A stretch of DNA of 64,000 bases from an uncultured Bacteroidia bacterium (GTDB lineage: Bacteria > Bacteroidota > Bacteroidia > Bacteroidales > UBA932), in contig CACZMF010000010.1 of NCBI GenBank assembly GCA_902782225.1, positions 27,045-91,044 on the forward strand, read 5' to 3'. Below, in pieces: positions 34,025-42,180 of the stretch. The number at the start of each line of letters is the position of its first letter. Positions within the stretch are counted from its first letter, which is position 1. Position numbers and translations under genes: made by a program. The notes below the pieces were generated by a model that saw only the letters and a program-made list of their open reading frames with translations, did no database searches and was not told the origin of the DNA.

Positions 34025-36388
34025 ATGAAGAATTTGTTTAGAATCCTGTGTGGCCTGTCGATAGTCGGTATTGCCACAGTTGCTTGCAACAAAGAGATTG
34101 AAAAAGAGGTTGCTCCCGAAACCCCTGTCATTTCCAAACACAGTGTAAAGGTGAAGGCTGGTTTCTCTGAGGAGACCAAGACAGTTATGCTTAGTTCTGG
34201 CGATCAGACCAAATGGACGGCTGGTGATGATGTCAATATGCATTTCTTTGAAAATGGTATTGCTCCAGATCCCAACGACTTAGCTGTATCTCTTAACGCG
34301 GAGGAGACAGAATTGACCATTATGGCTGAATTCGCTAACACATCTGCCACCAAGTACGTCTATACGTCTATCCTCGCGTCCAATCTTGATGCAGAAGGGA
34401 ATGCAACGATACCTGCTGCCCAGGATATTTTGGACGGCACTTTTGATCCCGATGCTGATGTCCTTGTAGCAAAGCCTGAAGAGTTCGCCGCAAGTCAGAG
34501 CCTTGAGGAGTTTACAATGCAGTACAAACGTGTTGTGGCTGTTAATAAGATTAAGATTAAGGGGCTTACCGCAGGCGACAAAATATCCTCTGTTACTATA
34601 AGCTCGAACAAGCCTTTCCTGGGCTCCTATAGTATGACTAATGATGCTTGGACCAATAGCGGAAATGAGCTGAACTTGAATGCAACATCAGAACCCATCA
34701 CAGTTCCTACCAGCGGCGAGGTCTCTCTCTGGTTCATCACTGCTCCAGTGTCTGATGCTACCCTTTCAATCTATGTCGTGACTGACAATCACCAGTATGA
34801 GAAGGATTTCACAAAGACCATATCCTTTGCCGCCAACACTGTAACTTCTTTTGCAACTACAGTTGCTGCAAGTGAAGTTGGTACTGGTGGTGGTGATTTT
34901 GTTAAGTTCACTTCTACAGCAGGTATTGAGGCTGGTGAGTATGTTCTTGTTCACGAAGATAATTCTTCTCCGAAGATTTTTACAGGCGTTAGCTCATCTT
35001 CTTATGGAATTGGTGAAAATGTAACTATTGATGAAAATAAGATACTCAATGAGAACGTCAGTGCATCATCCGTTCTCACTGTTGCGGCAGCAAGTGAAGG
35101 AACAGCGTGGGTAATCAAGCAAGGGAGTTCATTCTTTAATTGGAGTTCCGGTAACTCTTTGACTTTTGCTACCAGCGAAAGTAATAATACAAGATGGACT
35201 ATTTCATTCGATAACAGTGGAAATGCAACAATAGCAAACGTTTCCGATTCCAATCGCAAACTTCAGTGGAATAGTAGCAACCCTCGTTTTGCGTGCTACA
35301 CATCGTCACAAGCCAAGGTTCAGTTATATAAGAGGGAGGCAGGTGGACTTGCTAAATCTGCTCTTGCCAAACCTATTGTGACTCTGGAGCGCAACGCTAC
35401 TAAGGACGGAATCATCGTTTCTTGGGCTGATGTCAACAAGGCAGGCAGTTACACGGTAACCTGCACAGGTCAGGAGCCCAAAACCATTGATCAAGGAATC
35501 CAAACAGCCGAATTTACAAATCTTGATCCCTCAAACTACACTGTTACTGTTACTGCAAACCCCGCTAATGCAGATCGCAATACAGCTACCACTTCTGACG
35601 AGGTAAGTATTGAGATTTATAATTACAATCTTGTTGCGCCTACCATGTCCTTCGTCGCTGGTGATGATAATATTGTTGTCTCTTGGAATGCTATCCCGAA
35701 TGCTTCAAGTTATACTTATTGTGTTTTGAAAGGAGAAGAGGTGGTAGTGGCTGAAACCACTATTCAGGGAACCACTTTCACGGCTAGTAACTTAGCAGAT
35801 AACACCGAATATACATTTAAGATTAAGTCTATTGGCGAAGGTGATTTCATATCTTCGGATTATGCCGTTCAGCAACAGAGTACTCTAGAGCTCAAGCCTG
35901 GTAGTAAAAAGACTTATTCTATCTCGAGTTCTACATCCGCCGCTAATTCTTTTAACAAGTTATTTGGTGGCACAAATAATAGTGCCGTTACTGTTAACCA
36001 TGTTACCAATAAGCAAATTACCCTTAACTCTGATAGCTGGTTCATTACAACTACAGGTAACGGCACCGTAATATATGCATCTGGTCAACAATTAGGAGCA
36101 AAAGCAAGTAGCAATGTCATTCGTGATATCACATCTTTGACGATGTCAACAGCTGCATATACTGACCGTATTAGTAATGTAACAGTTAACACACAATCAA
36201 ATGGCGAAACGACGCTATCGTTGTATGTCAATGATGTTTTAATTGACACTAAAGATATTACTAGTGCCGCTACTGACTATACATTCACTTTGTCAGAATT
36301 GACCAAGGGTAGTATTAAACTTGTTTGGAATAATAGTTTGGCTAGTAAGAGTATTACTTTGGCCTCAATTACGATTAACAATGATTGA
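34025..36388 (+). CDS. Surface lipoprotein, fimbrillin-like N-terminus with fibronectin type III domains
   Basis: 787 residues. Lipoprotein signal ending IATVAC-NKE. Residues about 40-290 resemble fimbrillin-like proteins (FSEETKTVMLSSGDQTKW, WTAGDDV). About 300-440 is a beta-rich module. Two fibronectin type III-like domains follow (about 455-545 and 547-620; KDGIIVSWADVNKAGSYTV, DNIVVSWNAIPNASSYTY), then a beta-sandwich end (about 625-787). Codon use is visibly more A/T-rich than the core genes, suggesting transfer. A Gly-rich linker and remnant nuclease sequence follow the stop in another frame, so the protein may once have been longer. Confidence 0.75.
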   Translation: MKNLFRILCGLSIVGIATVACNKEIEKEVAPETPVISKHSVKVKAGFSEETKTVMLSSGDQTKWTAGDDVNMHFFENGIAPDPNDLAVSLNAEETELTIMAEFANTSATKYVYTSILASNLDAEGNATIPAAQDILDGTFDPDADVLVAKPEEFAASQSLEEFTMQYKRVVAVNKIKIKGLTAGDKISSVTISSNKPFLGSYSMTNDAWTNSGNELNLNATSEPITVPTSGEVSLWFITAPVSDATLSIYVVTDNHQYEKDFTKTISFAANTVTSFATTVAASEVGTGGGDFVKFTSTAGIEAGEYVLVHEDNSSPKIFTGVSSSSYGIGENVTIDENKILNENVSASSVLTVAAASEGTAWVIKQGSSFFNWSSGNSLTFATSESNNTRWTISFDNSGNATIANVSDSNRKLQWNSSNPRFACYTSSQAKVQLYKREAGGLAKSALAKPIVTLERNATKDGIIVSWADVNKAGSYTVTCTGQEPKTIDQGIQTAEFTNLDPSNYTVTVTANPANADRNTATTSDEVSIEIYNYNLVAPTMSFVAGDDNIVVSWNAIPNASSYTYCVLKGEEVVVAETTIQGTTFTASNLADNTEYTFKIKSIGEGDFISSDYAVQQQSTLELKPGSKKTYSISSSTSAANSFNKLFGGTNNSAVTVNHVTNKQITLNSDSWFITTTGNGTVIYASGQQLGAKASSNVIRDITSLTMSTAAYTDRISNVTVNTQSNGETTLSLYVNDVLIDTKDITSAATDYTFTLSELTKGSIKLVWNNSLASKSITLASITINND

Positions 36389-36720
36389 GATGGCTCCGGA
36401 GGCGGAACCTTCGGGGTGGGAACACCACAAATGATGATTCCGGTTATGGAACGGGGTGGCTGGAGCTGCCCCGCTCCTCCGCCGGGAGCAATTTGATGAC
36501 GGGAACGTACCGGGACGGCAACGGAGAAGTAGAAAGCGCTTGCTCGATCGGCTTCTGGTTCGTCCATCAGGAATACTCCGACAGCTCGTACGGCAACTAT
36601 GCCGTCAGCGTGAACACAATCGAGGAACGGACAGGATTGGACCTCTTCTCCAACCTCTCCGATTCAATCGAAGAGAGTGTCGAGAACAACAGCAACTGGC
36701 AAAGCTTCCAGAACTTCTAA
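36389..36720 (+). pseudogene. Internally deleted DNA/RNA non-specific endonuclease domain
   Basis: After the lipoprotein stop, a Gly-rich linker leads by a frame change into GYGTGWLELPRSSAG, the opening of Bacteroidales NUC1-type endonuclease domains. About 25 residues later it jumps to CSIGFWFVHQEY and AVSVNTIEERTGLDLFSNL, the last part of the same domain. The central roughly 200 residues, including the DRGH catalytic motif, are missing. No credible start codon exists (only TTG at 36385). It reads as the relic of a C-terminal nuclease domain of the upstream lipoprotein. Confidence 0.7.
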
Positions 36721-36739
36721 GGAGTATATACAAACTTTT

Positions 36740-36770
36740 AGTGGCAGTCACAATTACAGTGGCTGCCACT
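36740..36770 (+). repeat. Small inverted repeat
   Basis: AGTGGCAG / CTGCCACT with a 15-base loop, 20 bases after the nuclease relic ends. No T-run follows, so a terminator role is weak. A related ACAGTGGCTGCC block recurs near 37228. Confidence 0.4.
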
Positions 36771-36789
36771 ATTGCACAGGACAAGGTGG

Positions 36790-36838
36790 CCCTGGTCCGA
36801 GATTGGCGACTGGCGGCTTGACTTGATGATTGGATTGT
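36790..36838 (-). pseudogene. Short diverged duplicate of the adjoining Rpn fragment
   Basis: On the minus strand it reads NPIIKSSRQSPISDQGHL, closely matching DPIFESSRQSPIPDQDKL inside the fragment at 36842-37159. Too short to be a gene; it shows that the Rpn sequence was partly duplicated. Confidence 0.5.
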
Positions 36839-36841
36839 GTT

Positions 36842-37159
36842 TTATTTAATACTGTTTAGTTCTTCAATGGAAAGGCCTGTGTATTTTGACACCAGGTCCG
36901 GGTCTACTTCATCTTGCAGCATCTGCCGCGCCACCTCTGCGCGACCTTTAGCATAGTACTCCTCGGCTATCTCTTTGCGGTCTTCGTCGGTGAGGTATGA
37001 GCGAACGTCGTCGTTGAACATAGAGCGAAAGTATTGAAGTTTGTCCTGGTCCGGAATCGGTGACTGGCGGCTCGACTCGAATATCGGATCGTACTTCCCG
37101 CCGTACTGCTCCGGCTTTCTGGCAAAATTACTCATATTTTGCAGAATATAAAACCATAC
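36842..37159 (-). pseudogene. C-terminal fragment of an Rpn-family PD-(D/E)XK nuclease/transposase-like protein
   Basis: Homology starts at VWFYILQNMSNF and runs through KYDPIFESSRQSPI, YFRSMFNDDVRSYLTDEDRKEIAEEYYAKGRAEVARQML to the usual tail DPDLVSKYTGLSIEELNSIK. Full proteins are about 300 residues; the N-terminal nuclease domain is missing. Rpn proteins promote recombination and are often fragmented. On the opposite strand 37141-37296 carries another unassigned open tail (EAFFAKLPDSNKEFEALTTT). Confidence 0.7.
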
Positions 37160-37311
37160 TTGACGATGGAGAGGCCTTTTTCGCCAAACTTCCCGACTCA
37201 AACAAAGAATTCGAGGCACTCACAACAACAGTGGCTGCCTCTTATAGCCTGTATAAAGACTACTTGGATTTTTGTTATAATCCCGACTTGTTATAATAAT
37301 TCAAGTATACT

Positions 37312-38247
37312 ATGACTCAACTGACATTCTCACAAGTCGCTTCCCTATGGAAAGCAGACAAACGACAGTATGTGAAACCATCTAGCTATGCAGCCTATGT
37401 GCTGCACCTGAACAAACATTTATTGCCTGTATTTGGCAACAAACTCACAATCACACATAATGATGTGCAGGATTACGCCAACAGGAAACTCGAGCAAGGC
37501 CTCGCTCTTAAGACAGTTAAAGATTCACTGCTGATCTTCAAAATGATCTACCACTACGGCGAAAGGATGAGCCTGTGGCCGCATCTCGATTTCAGGGTGC
37601 ATTATCCTACCTTCTCTGACAATAATAAACCTTTGTCTGTTCTATCGGTGCCGCAGCAACAGCGGCTGCTCAACTATTTGAAAGATAACTTCTCATTCCG
37701 GAACCTGGGCCTTCTTATATGCCTGCACAGCGGACTGCGTATTGGAGAGATTTGCGGGCTGCAATGGAACGACCTTGATGTCAAGACAGGTGAGATACAC
37801 GTCCGAAAGACGGTGTCTCGTATTTGGCTTTCAGACGGAGAAGAAAAGGAGTATTACCTTACCGTCGGTACTCCAAAAACGTTAGCATCCATACGAGACA
37901 TTCCTATTCCCAGGCTTCTTTTAGAGCTGGTGCGTCCACTCAGGAAGATTGTTAATCCGGATTTCTATGTGGTCTCCAATGGGCCTAAACCTCTGGAACC
38001 ACGATATTACCGGGACTATTACGCGAAAGTCTTGCGCGAACTGAATATTCCTCACATCCGGTTCCATGCTCTGCGCCATAGCTTTGCCACCAGGTGCGTT
38101 GAGAGTAAGTGTGATTATAAGACTGTGTCAGTTATACTCGGACATGCTTCCATCTCCACCACTTTGGATCTGTATGTGCACCCTGGTTACGATGAGAAAA
38201 GAAAATGTATTGAAAAGGCTTATCATCCACTATTGCAGAAGAAATAG
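37312..38247 (+). CDS. Tyrosine site-specific recombinase with intact active site
   Basis: 311 residues. N-terminal SAM-like core-binding domain (about 5-100). Catalytic domain with Arg143 (HSGLRIGE), a lysine near 189, His252-x-x-Arg255 (HALRHSFATR), His278 (LGHASISTT) and nucleophile Tyr288 (LYVHP). All catalytic positions are present, so it should be active. It ends 46 bases before the right 25-bp inverted repeat and lies inside the segment those repeats enclose, the arrangement expected of a local invertase. A/T-rich composition like the adjacent lipoprotein suggests they moved together. Confidence 0.92.
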   Translation: MTQLTFSQVASLWKADKRQYVKPSSYAAYVLHLNKHLLPVFGNKLTITHNDVQDYANRKLEQGLALKTVKDSLLIFKMIYHYGERMSLWPHLDFRVHYPTFSDNNKPLSVLSVPQQQRLLNYLKDNFSFRNLGLLICLHSGLRIGEICGLQWNDLDVKTGEIHVRKTVSRIWLSDGEEKEYYLTVGTPKTLASIRDIPIPRLLLELVRPLRKIVNPDFYVVSNGPKPLEPRYYRDYYAKVLRELNIPHIRFHALRHSFATRCVESKCDYKTVSVILGHASISTTLDLYVHPGYDEKRKCIEKAYHPLLQKK

Positions 38248-38285
38248 ATTAAAGCGGGAAAAATGGAGGTTTCGGGAGATTTTAT

Positions 38286-38293
38286 TATATTTG
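38286..38293 (+). promoter_or_regulatory. Promoter -7 element abutting the right inverted repeat
   Basis: TATATTTG ends exactly one base before the inverted repeat starts. It reads outward over the repeat into the 38341 gene. On inversion the same promoter would point leftward out of 33779. The upstream box is weak (TTTC only 12 bases away). Confidence 0.55.
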
Positions 38294-38318
38294 CATCTAC
38301 GCCTTAAGCATTGGCGCT
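38294..38318 (+). repeat. 25-bp inverted repeat, right copy (candidate inversion site)
   Basis: Perfect reverse complement of 33779-33803. Begins CATCTACGCCTTAAGCATTG. The expected transcription start of the adjacent TATATTTG box falls within it, 40 or so bases before the ATG of the recombinase-like gene. Confidence 0.85.
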
Positions 38319-38340
38319 TAAAACGCCCCGACGCACTTAT

Positions 38341-39756
38341 ATGAACCCGATAAGCCCTCTATATGCCCTCGCTCTCCGATGGGAAAAAGAGAACGGAGAC
38401 CTCTTCAGCAAAGAGACCCTCGAGCTCTACGACCACTTCATCGTCACCCAGATAGACCCTTACTTCGAAGGCAAAACCGAAATCCCCGAACAGAAGGTCC
38501 GCGACTTTATGAAAGACAAAGCGGAAGCAGGCTTCTCCGAATCTGCCATCTACAAGATGCAGCGCATCCTGGCCAGAGTCCTCGAATACGGAGCCGCCAT
38601 CGGCGAATGCCCCGCACCCGGATGGAACCTCGAACTCGGCATCCCCAAAGCCAGAAAAGGAGCCACGATCCTCACCCCGGAAGAGCAGAGCCGTATGGAA
38701 CGCTTCCTCACTGACAACCCCGACACCAAGCACCTCTGCCTCTTCCTGATGCTCACAACCGGCATCGGCGTAGGCGAAGTGATGGACCTCAAATGGGAAG
38801 ACATACAGATGCGCACGAACAAAATCCGCGTACGCACAGAGCGCGGAATGGTCTCCAGACGCAAAGCCAAATACAGATTCGTCCCCATCGGCGAGCGCCA
38901 GAAAATCTACCTCAGGAAGATGGAGTCCCTTCCCACCATCTACCTTTGGACCGGCAAGCCCAAACAGATGTCCCCTACCGGCCTTCGCAGCAGCCTGATG
39001 CGTGTCCTGGACGAACTCCTCCTGCCCCAGATCCGTCTCTCCGACCTCCGGCATACATATGCCGTGAGAGCCCTGGAAGCCGGCACTACCTATAAGGTCC
39101 TAACCAAGGAACTGGGCCTTCTGGACACCCGCGACGTCCGCAAATACTACGAAGGATTCCTCGCCCCCGAAGTGCGCGAAGCCCGCGAGAAGGAATACAC
39201 CGACGACTTCCTCCCCAAAGTGTGGCCCAAGCACACCGAGCACCTGGGACCGGACCAGTACCCCGAAGCCGTGGAGATCCGCAAGAAGATAGAGGCCAAA
39301 AAAAAAGAACTCCAGTACGTGCTGGACAACCTGGAATTCGACCTGGACATCATACGCACCCTCCGGAACTCCGATTGCGTGCAGGGGAAGGCACGAGAGG
39401 GGCTGTACAAGTTCGTAGAGAAGGTCCTGGGGCCGGACGACAAGGACGGGCAGTACCTGGTGGAATATATGCGCTATAACATGCGCGTGGCCACGATGCC
39501 GCTGCGGGTTAATAACGTGACCACTGTCCAAGCCATCCGCAGCCGGGTATCACACGGCTTTGAGAAGCTGTGCAAACGGCTGGACGAGATAAATGCCGTA
39601 GAGGGTTGGGATATCCTGGGGATGTTCAAGGACTTGTGCGCCCGGATCGAGGAGGTGGCCCCTGCTGCCCCGCCCCGGAAAGGCCGCAGCCCCAAGCCGT
39701 CCGTGGAGAATGACTACAAGAATGCACTCGCTGCCATTGAGCGGATGAAATCATAA
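38341..39756 (+). CDS. Tyrosine-recombinase-like protein with altered catalytic residues and long C-terminal extension
   Basis: 471 residues from the ATG at 38341, 23 bases after the right inverted repeat. Residues 1-110 are a core-binding-like domain; 110-275 match the recombinase catalytic fold. The first catalytic Arg is Gly143 (TTGIGVGE for the usual GLRxGE), the HxxR His is Ser234 (SDLRHTY), and the LGH His is Leu260 (ELGL); Arg237 and Tyr269/270 remain. Residues 275-471 are an extra helical region of unknown role with a coiled stretch (about 310-345) and a basic Pro-rich linker. Likely DNA-binding but weak or inactive in strand cleavage. Its 3' end is duplicated at 33282. Confidence 0.8.
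   Translation: MNPISPLYALALRWEKENGDLFSKETLELYDHFIVTQIDPYFEGKTEIPEQKVRDFMKDKAEAGFSESAIYKMQRILARVLEYGAAIGECPAPGWNLELGIPKARKGATILTPEEQSRMERFLTDNPDTKHLCLFLMLTTGIGVGEVMDLKWEDIQMRTNKIRVRTERGMVSRRKAKYRFVPIGERQKIYLRKMESLPTIYLWTGKPKQMSPTGLRSSLMRVLDELLLPQIRLSDLRHTYAVRALEAGTTYKVLTKELGLLDTRDVRKYYEGFLAPEVREAREKEYTDDFLPKVWPKHTEHLGPDQYPEAVEIRKKIEAKKKELQYVLDNLEFDLDIIRTLRNSDCVQGKAREGLYKFVEKVLGPDDKDGQYLVEYMRYNMRVATMPLRVNNVTTVQAIRSRVSHGFEKLCKRLDEINAVEGWDILGMFKDLCARIEEVAPAAPPRKGRSPKPSVENDYKNALAAIERMKS
39697..39751 (+). repeat. 55-bp direct repeat, right copy
   Basis: Lies within the last codons of the recombinase-like gene; 54 of 55 bases match 33282-33336. Together the two copies bound a 6.4-kb accessory module. 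Confidence 0.8.
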
Positions 39757-40128
39757 GACGGCGATGCACTCTATCTCCACGAGGGCGCCTTTCGGGAGGG
39801 CCTTCACCGCCACGGCGCTGCGGGCGGGGAAAGGAGCAGAGAAGAACTCCGAGTAGACCTCGTTCATGGCCGCGAAATCTCCCATGTCGGCAAGGAAGAC
39901 GGTCGTCTTGACGACGTTCCCGAGGCCAAGGCCGGCCTCCCGGAGAATGGCCGAGGCGTTGAGCAGACTCTGCTTCGTCTGCGCCTTCACGCCTCCTTCA
40001 GGGAAAGATCCGGTGGCTGGATCGATAGGAAGCTGGCCGGAAACAAACACCAGCCCGGCGCCACTGTCTATGGCCTGGCTGTAGGGGCCGATTGCCGCAG
40101 GGGCATTCGAAGTCTTGATTGGATTCAT
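39751..40128 (-). CDS. ridA: RidA-family enamine/imine deaminase
   Basis: 125 residues from the ATG at 40128 (MNPIKTSNAPAAIGPYSQA). Family marks: GPYSQAI, FVSGQLPIDPATG, the conserved Arg in FPARSAVAV and the end GALVEIECIAVL. Hydrolyses reactive enamines formed by PLP-dependent dehydratases. It converges with the recombinase-like gene, their stops overlapping, so the accessory module ends right at this housekeeping gene. Confidence 0.94.
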   Translation of the reverse strand: MNPIKTSNAPAAIGPYSQAIDSGAGLVFVSGQLPIDPATGSFPEGGVKAQTKQSLLNASAILREAGLGLGNVVKTTVFLADMGDFAAMNEVYSEFFSAPFPARSAVAVKALPKGALVEIECIAVL

Positions 40129-40170
40129 ATGTGTGTCTTTTCTATAACATCTGTTAAACATATCATTTCT

Positions 40171-40980
40171 TTAAATATGCAAATCGCGATTTTTCAAGGT
40201 GTTATCCTCTTCCAGCAAAAGGTTCCTTAAAAAACGGACAAGGTATTCATTTGTGGCAGATATTCCTTTCGGGTAGTTGTTATAATTGGCCCTGACCAAG
40301 GCATTTCGGAAATACCAGGAGTGATCTTTGAACATATCATTCTTCACTTCAAATCTGAACGATTGAAGATACTTCATGGTAAATACTGCGGTCGTACGTG
40401 TATTCCCTTCACCGAAAGGATGGATTTGCCAGATTCCAGATATAAATCTGGCAATTTGTTCAATGGCCTTGTCCGTGTCAAGAAGGGCATAATTGACCTG
40501 TCTCTCCTGAGAAAAATCATAGTTCAACGTTTCTTGAATCATTGACGCGCTGGCATACAAGACCGTATCGCCGTCTAACACCCATTCCCGTTTGGTGATA
40601 TCATAATCGCGATAACGCCCGGCGAACTTGAATATACCCTGAAACAAATGGCGATGAATTCTTGCTAAATACTCCGGAGAAAATGAGAAAGCTTTTTCTG
40701 TAAGAAGTTCTTCTATACGCGCGGACACCTTATCTGCTTCCTCAGCCCTCTCATCCTCAACTTCCGCCCTGGCAGTTTTGGACTTATAATAATCATCCAG
40801 CATCTGTTTGACATCGTCGATAGAGATGTCGCCCTCGATGTGTTTCCTGGCGGTATCAATCAAGTATGCCGACGGTTTCAGCCCGTCAACATCCTGAAGG
40901 CCGATAGCCGTCTGCCAAGCAGCTGCCTTCTCTTTTTTTCCGGGCTCTCCCTGCCGGATATACTCATCAAATTCGCTCAT
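40171..40980 (-). CDS. Fic-domain AMP-transferase-like protein with an N-terminal antitoxin-like segment
   Basis: 269 residues. Fic motif HPFGEGNTR with catalytic His187; the usual GNGR is GNTR here, keeping the acid Glu191 and Arg195. Upstream flap region IFKFAGRYRDYDITKREWVLDG is typical. Residues about 30-70 (RKHIEGDISIDDVKQMLDDYY) resemble a fused VbhA-type antitoxin helix that could block the ATP site; this part is inferred. It transfers AMP or a related group to target proteins. Stand-alone gene 42 bases upstream of ridA on the same strand. Confidence 0.85.
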   Translation of the reverse strand: MSEFDEYIRQGEPGKKEKAAAWQTAIGLQDVDGLKPSAYLIDTARKHIEGDISIDDVKQMLDDYYKSKTARAEVEDERAEEADKVSARIEELLTEKAFSFSPEYLARIHRHLFQGIFKFAGRYRDYDITKREWVLDGDTVLYASASMIQETLNYDFSQERQVNYALLDTDKAIEQIARFISGIWQIHPFGEGNTRTTAVFTMKYLQSFRFEVKNDMFKDHSWYFRNALVRANYNNYPKGISATNEYLVRFLRNLLLEEDNTLKNRDLHI

Positions 40981-41122
40981 GCCTTTAAGCCTCTATTAGT
41001 CTCCCTTAAAGATAAGAAAAATATAGCTCAGAAACAAGGATTTGACGCTTTTTTCTTTCAGATCATCCCCGGCCCGTCCGGGGATTTCATTTTCCTTTTA
41101 CATATCCGCCGCCGAAAAGTCG

Positions 41123-41130
41123 TATATTTG
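41123..41130 (+). promoter_or_regulatory. -7 element for the phosphotransferase gene
   Basis: TATATTTG, whose start point would fall near 41137. This makes the second ATG (41152) the better translation start. Confidence 0.45.
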
Positions 41131-41151
41131 TAGTCTATGAAAGAATCGGCA

Positions 41152-41991
41152 ATGTATAATAGAATCAATCTTGATGACTACCTCCAGTCCGGCGAGGGCG
41201 GGACAGCCGTCACGTACAAACACAAAAGCCGCAATTCGCTGGCCAAGCTGTATAATCCCGGATTCGAGGCCGATATGGCAAGAGACGAGTTCATCACAGC
41301 CACGGCGGTTTATGACATGGGAATTCCCACGCCCGAGCCCATCCGCCTCGTCACAGATGGCCAGCGCATGGGCGCAGAGTACGAATTCATTCCCGGAAAG
41401 CGTTCCTTTGCAAGGATTCTTTCAGAAGAGCCGCAGCGGGAAGCGGAAATCGCCCGGGCATTTGCCCAGGCCGGGAAACTCCTTCACGGCACCCGCGCGG
41501 ACACATCCCGGATTCCTTCCATCAAAGACATCCTCAGGGCATTTTACCAGAATAATGACTGCGTGACGGAAGAGTACAATCAGCGCGCCCTGGCCTTTCT
41601 GGACAAGGCCCCCGATGCCGACACCTGCCTGCATGGGGACTTCCACATCGGCAATATCATCACGGACGGAAGCCGGACTATGTGGATAGACATCGGCCAG
41701 TTCTGCCATGGAGTCCCGCAGTGGGACCTGGGATGGTTCTGGACCATCTGCCACAATCTTGGTGACAAACGCGCCGATTTTCTGCTTCATCTGACCCAGC
41801 GGGCCCTGATTTCATTCTGGGACGCCTTCCTGCCGGCATATTTGGGAACGACAGACCCGCAGGCCATAGCAGCATACATACGGGAGATTCTTTCGTTCTA
41901 TGCGGTAAGAGTCCCCTATATGTTCCGCCTGACCAACCGCACCCGCTTCCCGGAAGAGGGTTGCAGGGCCCTCATTAAGCTCATTCCGTAA
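41152..41991 (+). CDS. Aminoglycoside-phosphotransferase-like kinase, TIGR02172 type
   Basis: 279 residues from the ATG at 41152 (MYNRINLDDYL); an ATG at 41137 is in frame but sits on the expected transcription start. Protein-kinase-like fold: glycine-rich GEGGTAVTYKH, lysine in NSLAKLYNP, catalytic loop CLHGDFHIGNIITDG and metal site MWIDIGQFCHG. It matches the family first described as a Fibrobacter paralogous group (TIGR02172). The natural substrate is unknown; it need not be an antibiotic. Confidence 0.8.
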   Translation: MYNRINLDDYLQSGEGGTAVTYKHKSRNSLAKLYNPGFEADMARDEFITATAVYDMGIPTPEPIRLVTDGQRMGAEYEFIPGKRSFARILSEEPQREAEIARAFAQAGKLLHGTRADTSRIPSIKDILRAFYQNNDCVTEEYNQRALAFLDKAPDADTCLHGDFHIGNIITDGSRTMWIDIGQFCHGVPQWDLGWFWTICHNLGDKRADFLLHLTQRALISFWDAFLPAYLGTTDPQAIAAYIREILSFYAVRVPYMFRLTNRTRFPEEGCRALIKLIP

Positions 41992-42051
41992 GATCTCGTG
42001 GACGAGTTGGCCGTGTTGCCGGAGCCGGCCATGAGGTAGACTATGGCTTCT

Positions 42052-42141
42052 TCCACATTTTCCGGAAAAATTCCTCCACAATCGTCGGTTTTTTCTCTCC
42101 GCATATTCCGGAAAAATTTTTCCACATTCATCGGTTTTTAC
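42052..42141. repeat. Imperfect direct repeat of about 33 bp, two copies
   Basis: TTCCGGAAAAATT-CCACA-TCGGTTTTT occurs twice about 50 bases apart (near 42059 and 42108). The surrounding 190-base gap between the kinase and lipoprotein genes holds no other clear signal. It may be a degraded intergenic repeat; no stem with a T-run was found. Confidence 0.5.
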
Positions 42142-42180
42142 GCACAAGGTATTCATTTGCAGGTCTGCAATTGTATAGCG

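Noticed and set aside
36456-36821. A 121-residue frame over the nuclease relic
   Set aside because: Alternate frame of the relic; Arg-rich shadow with no motif.
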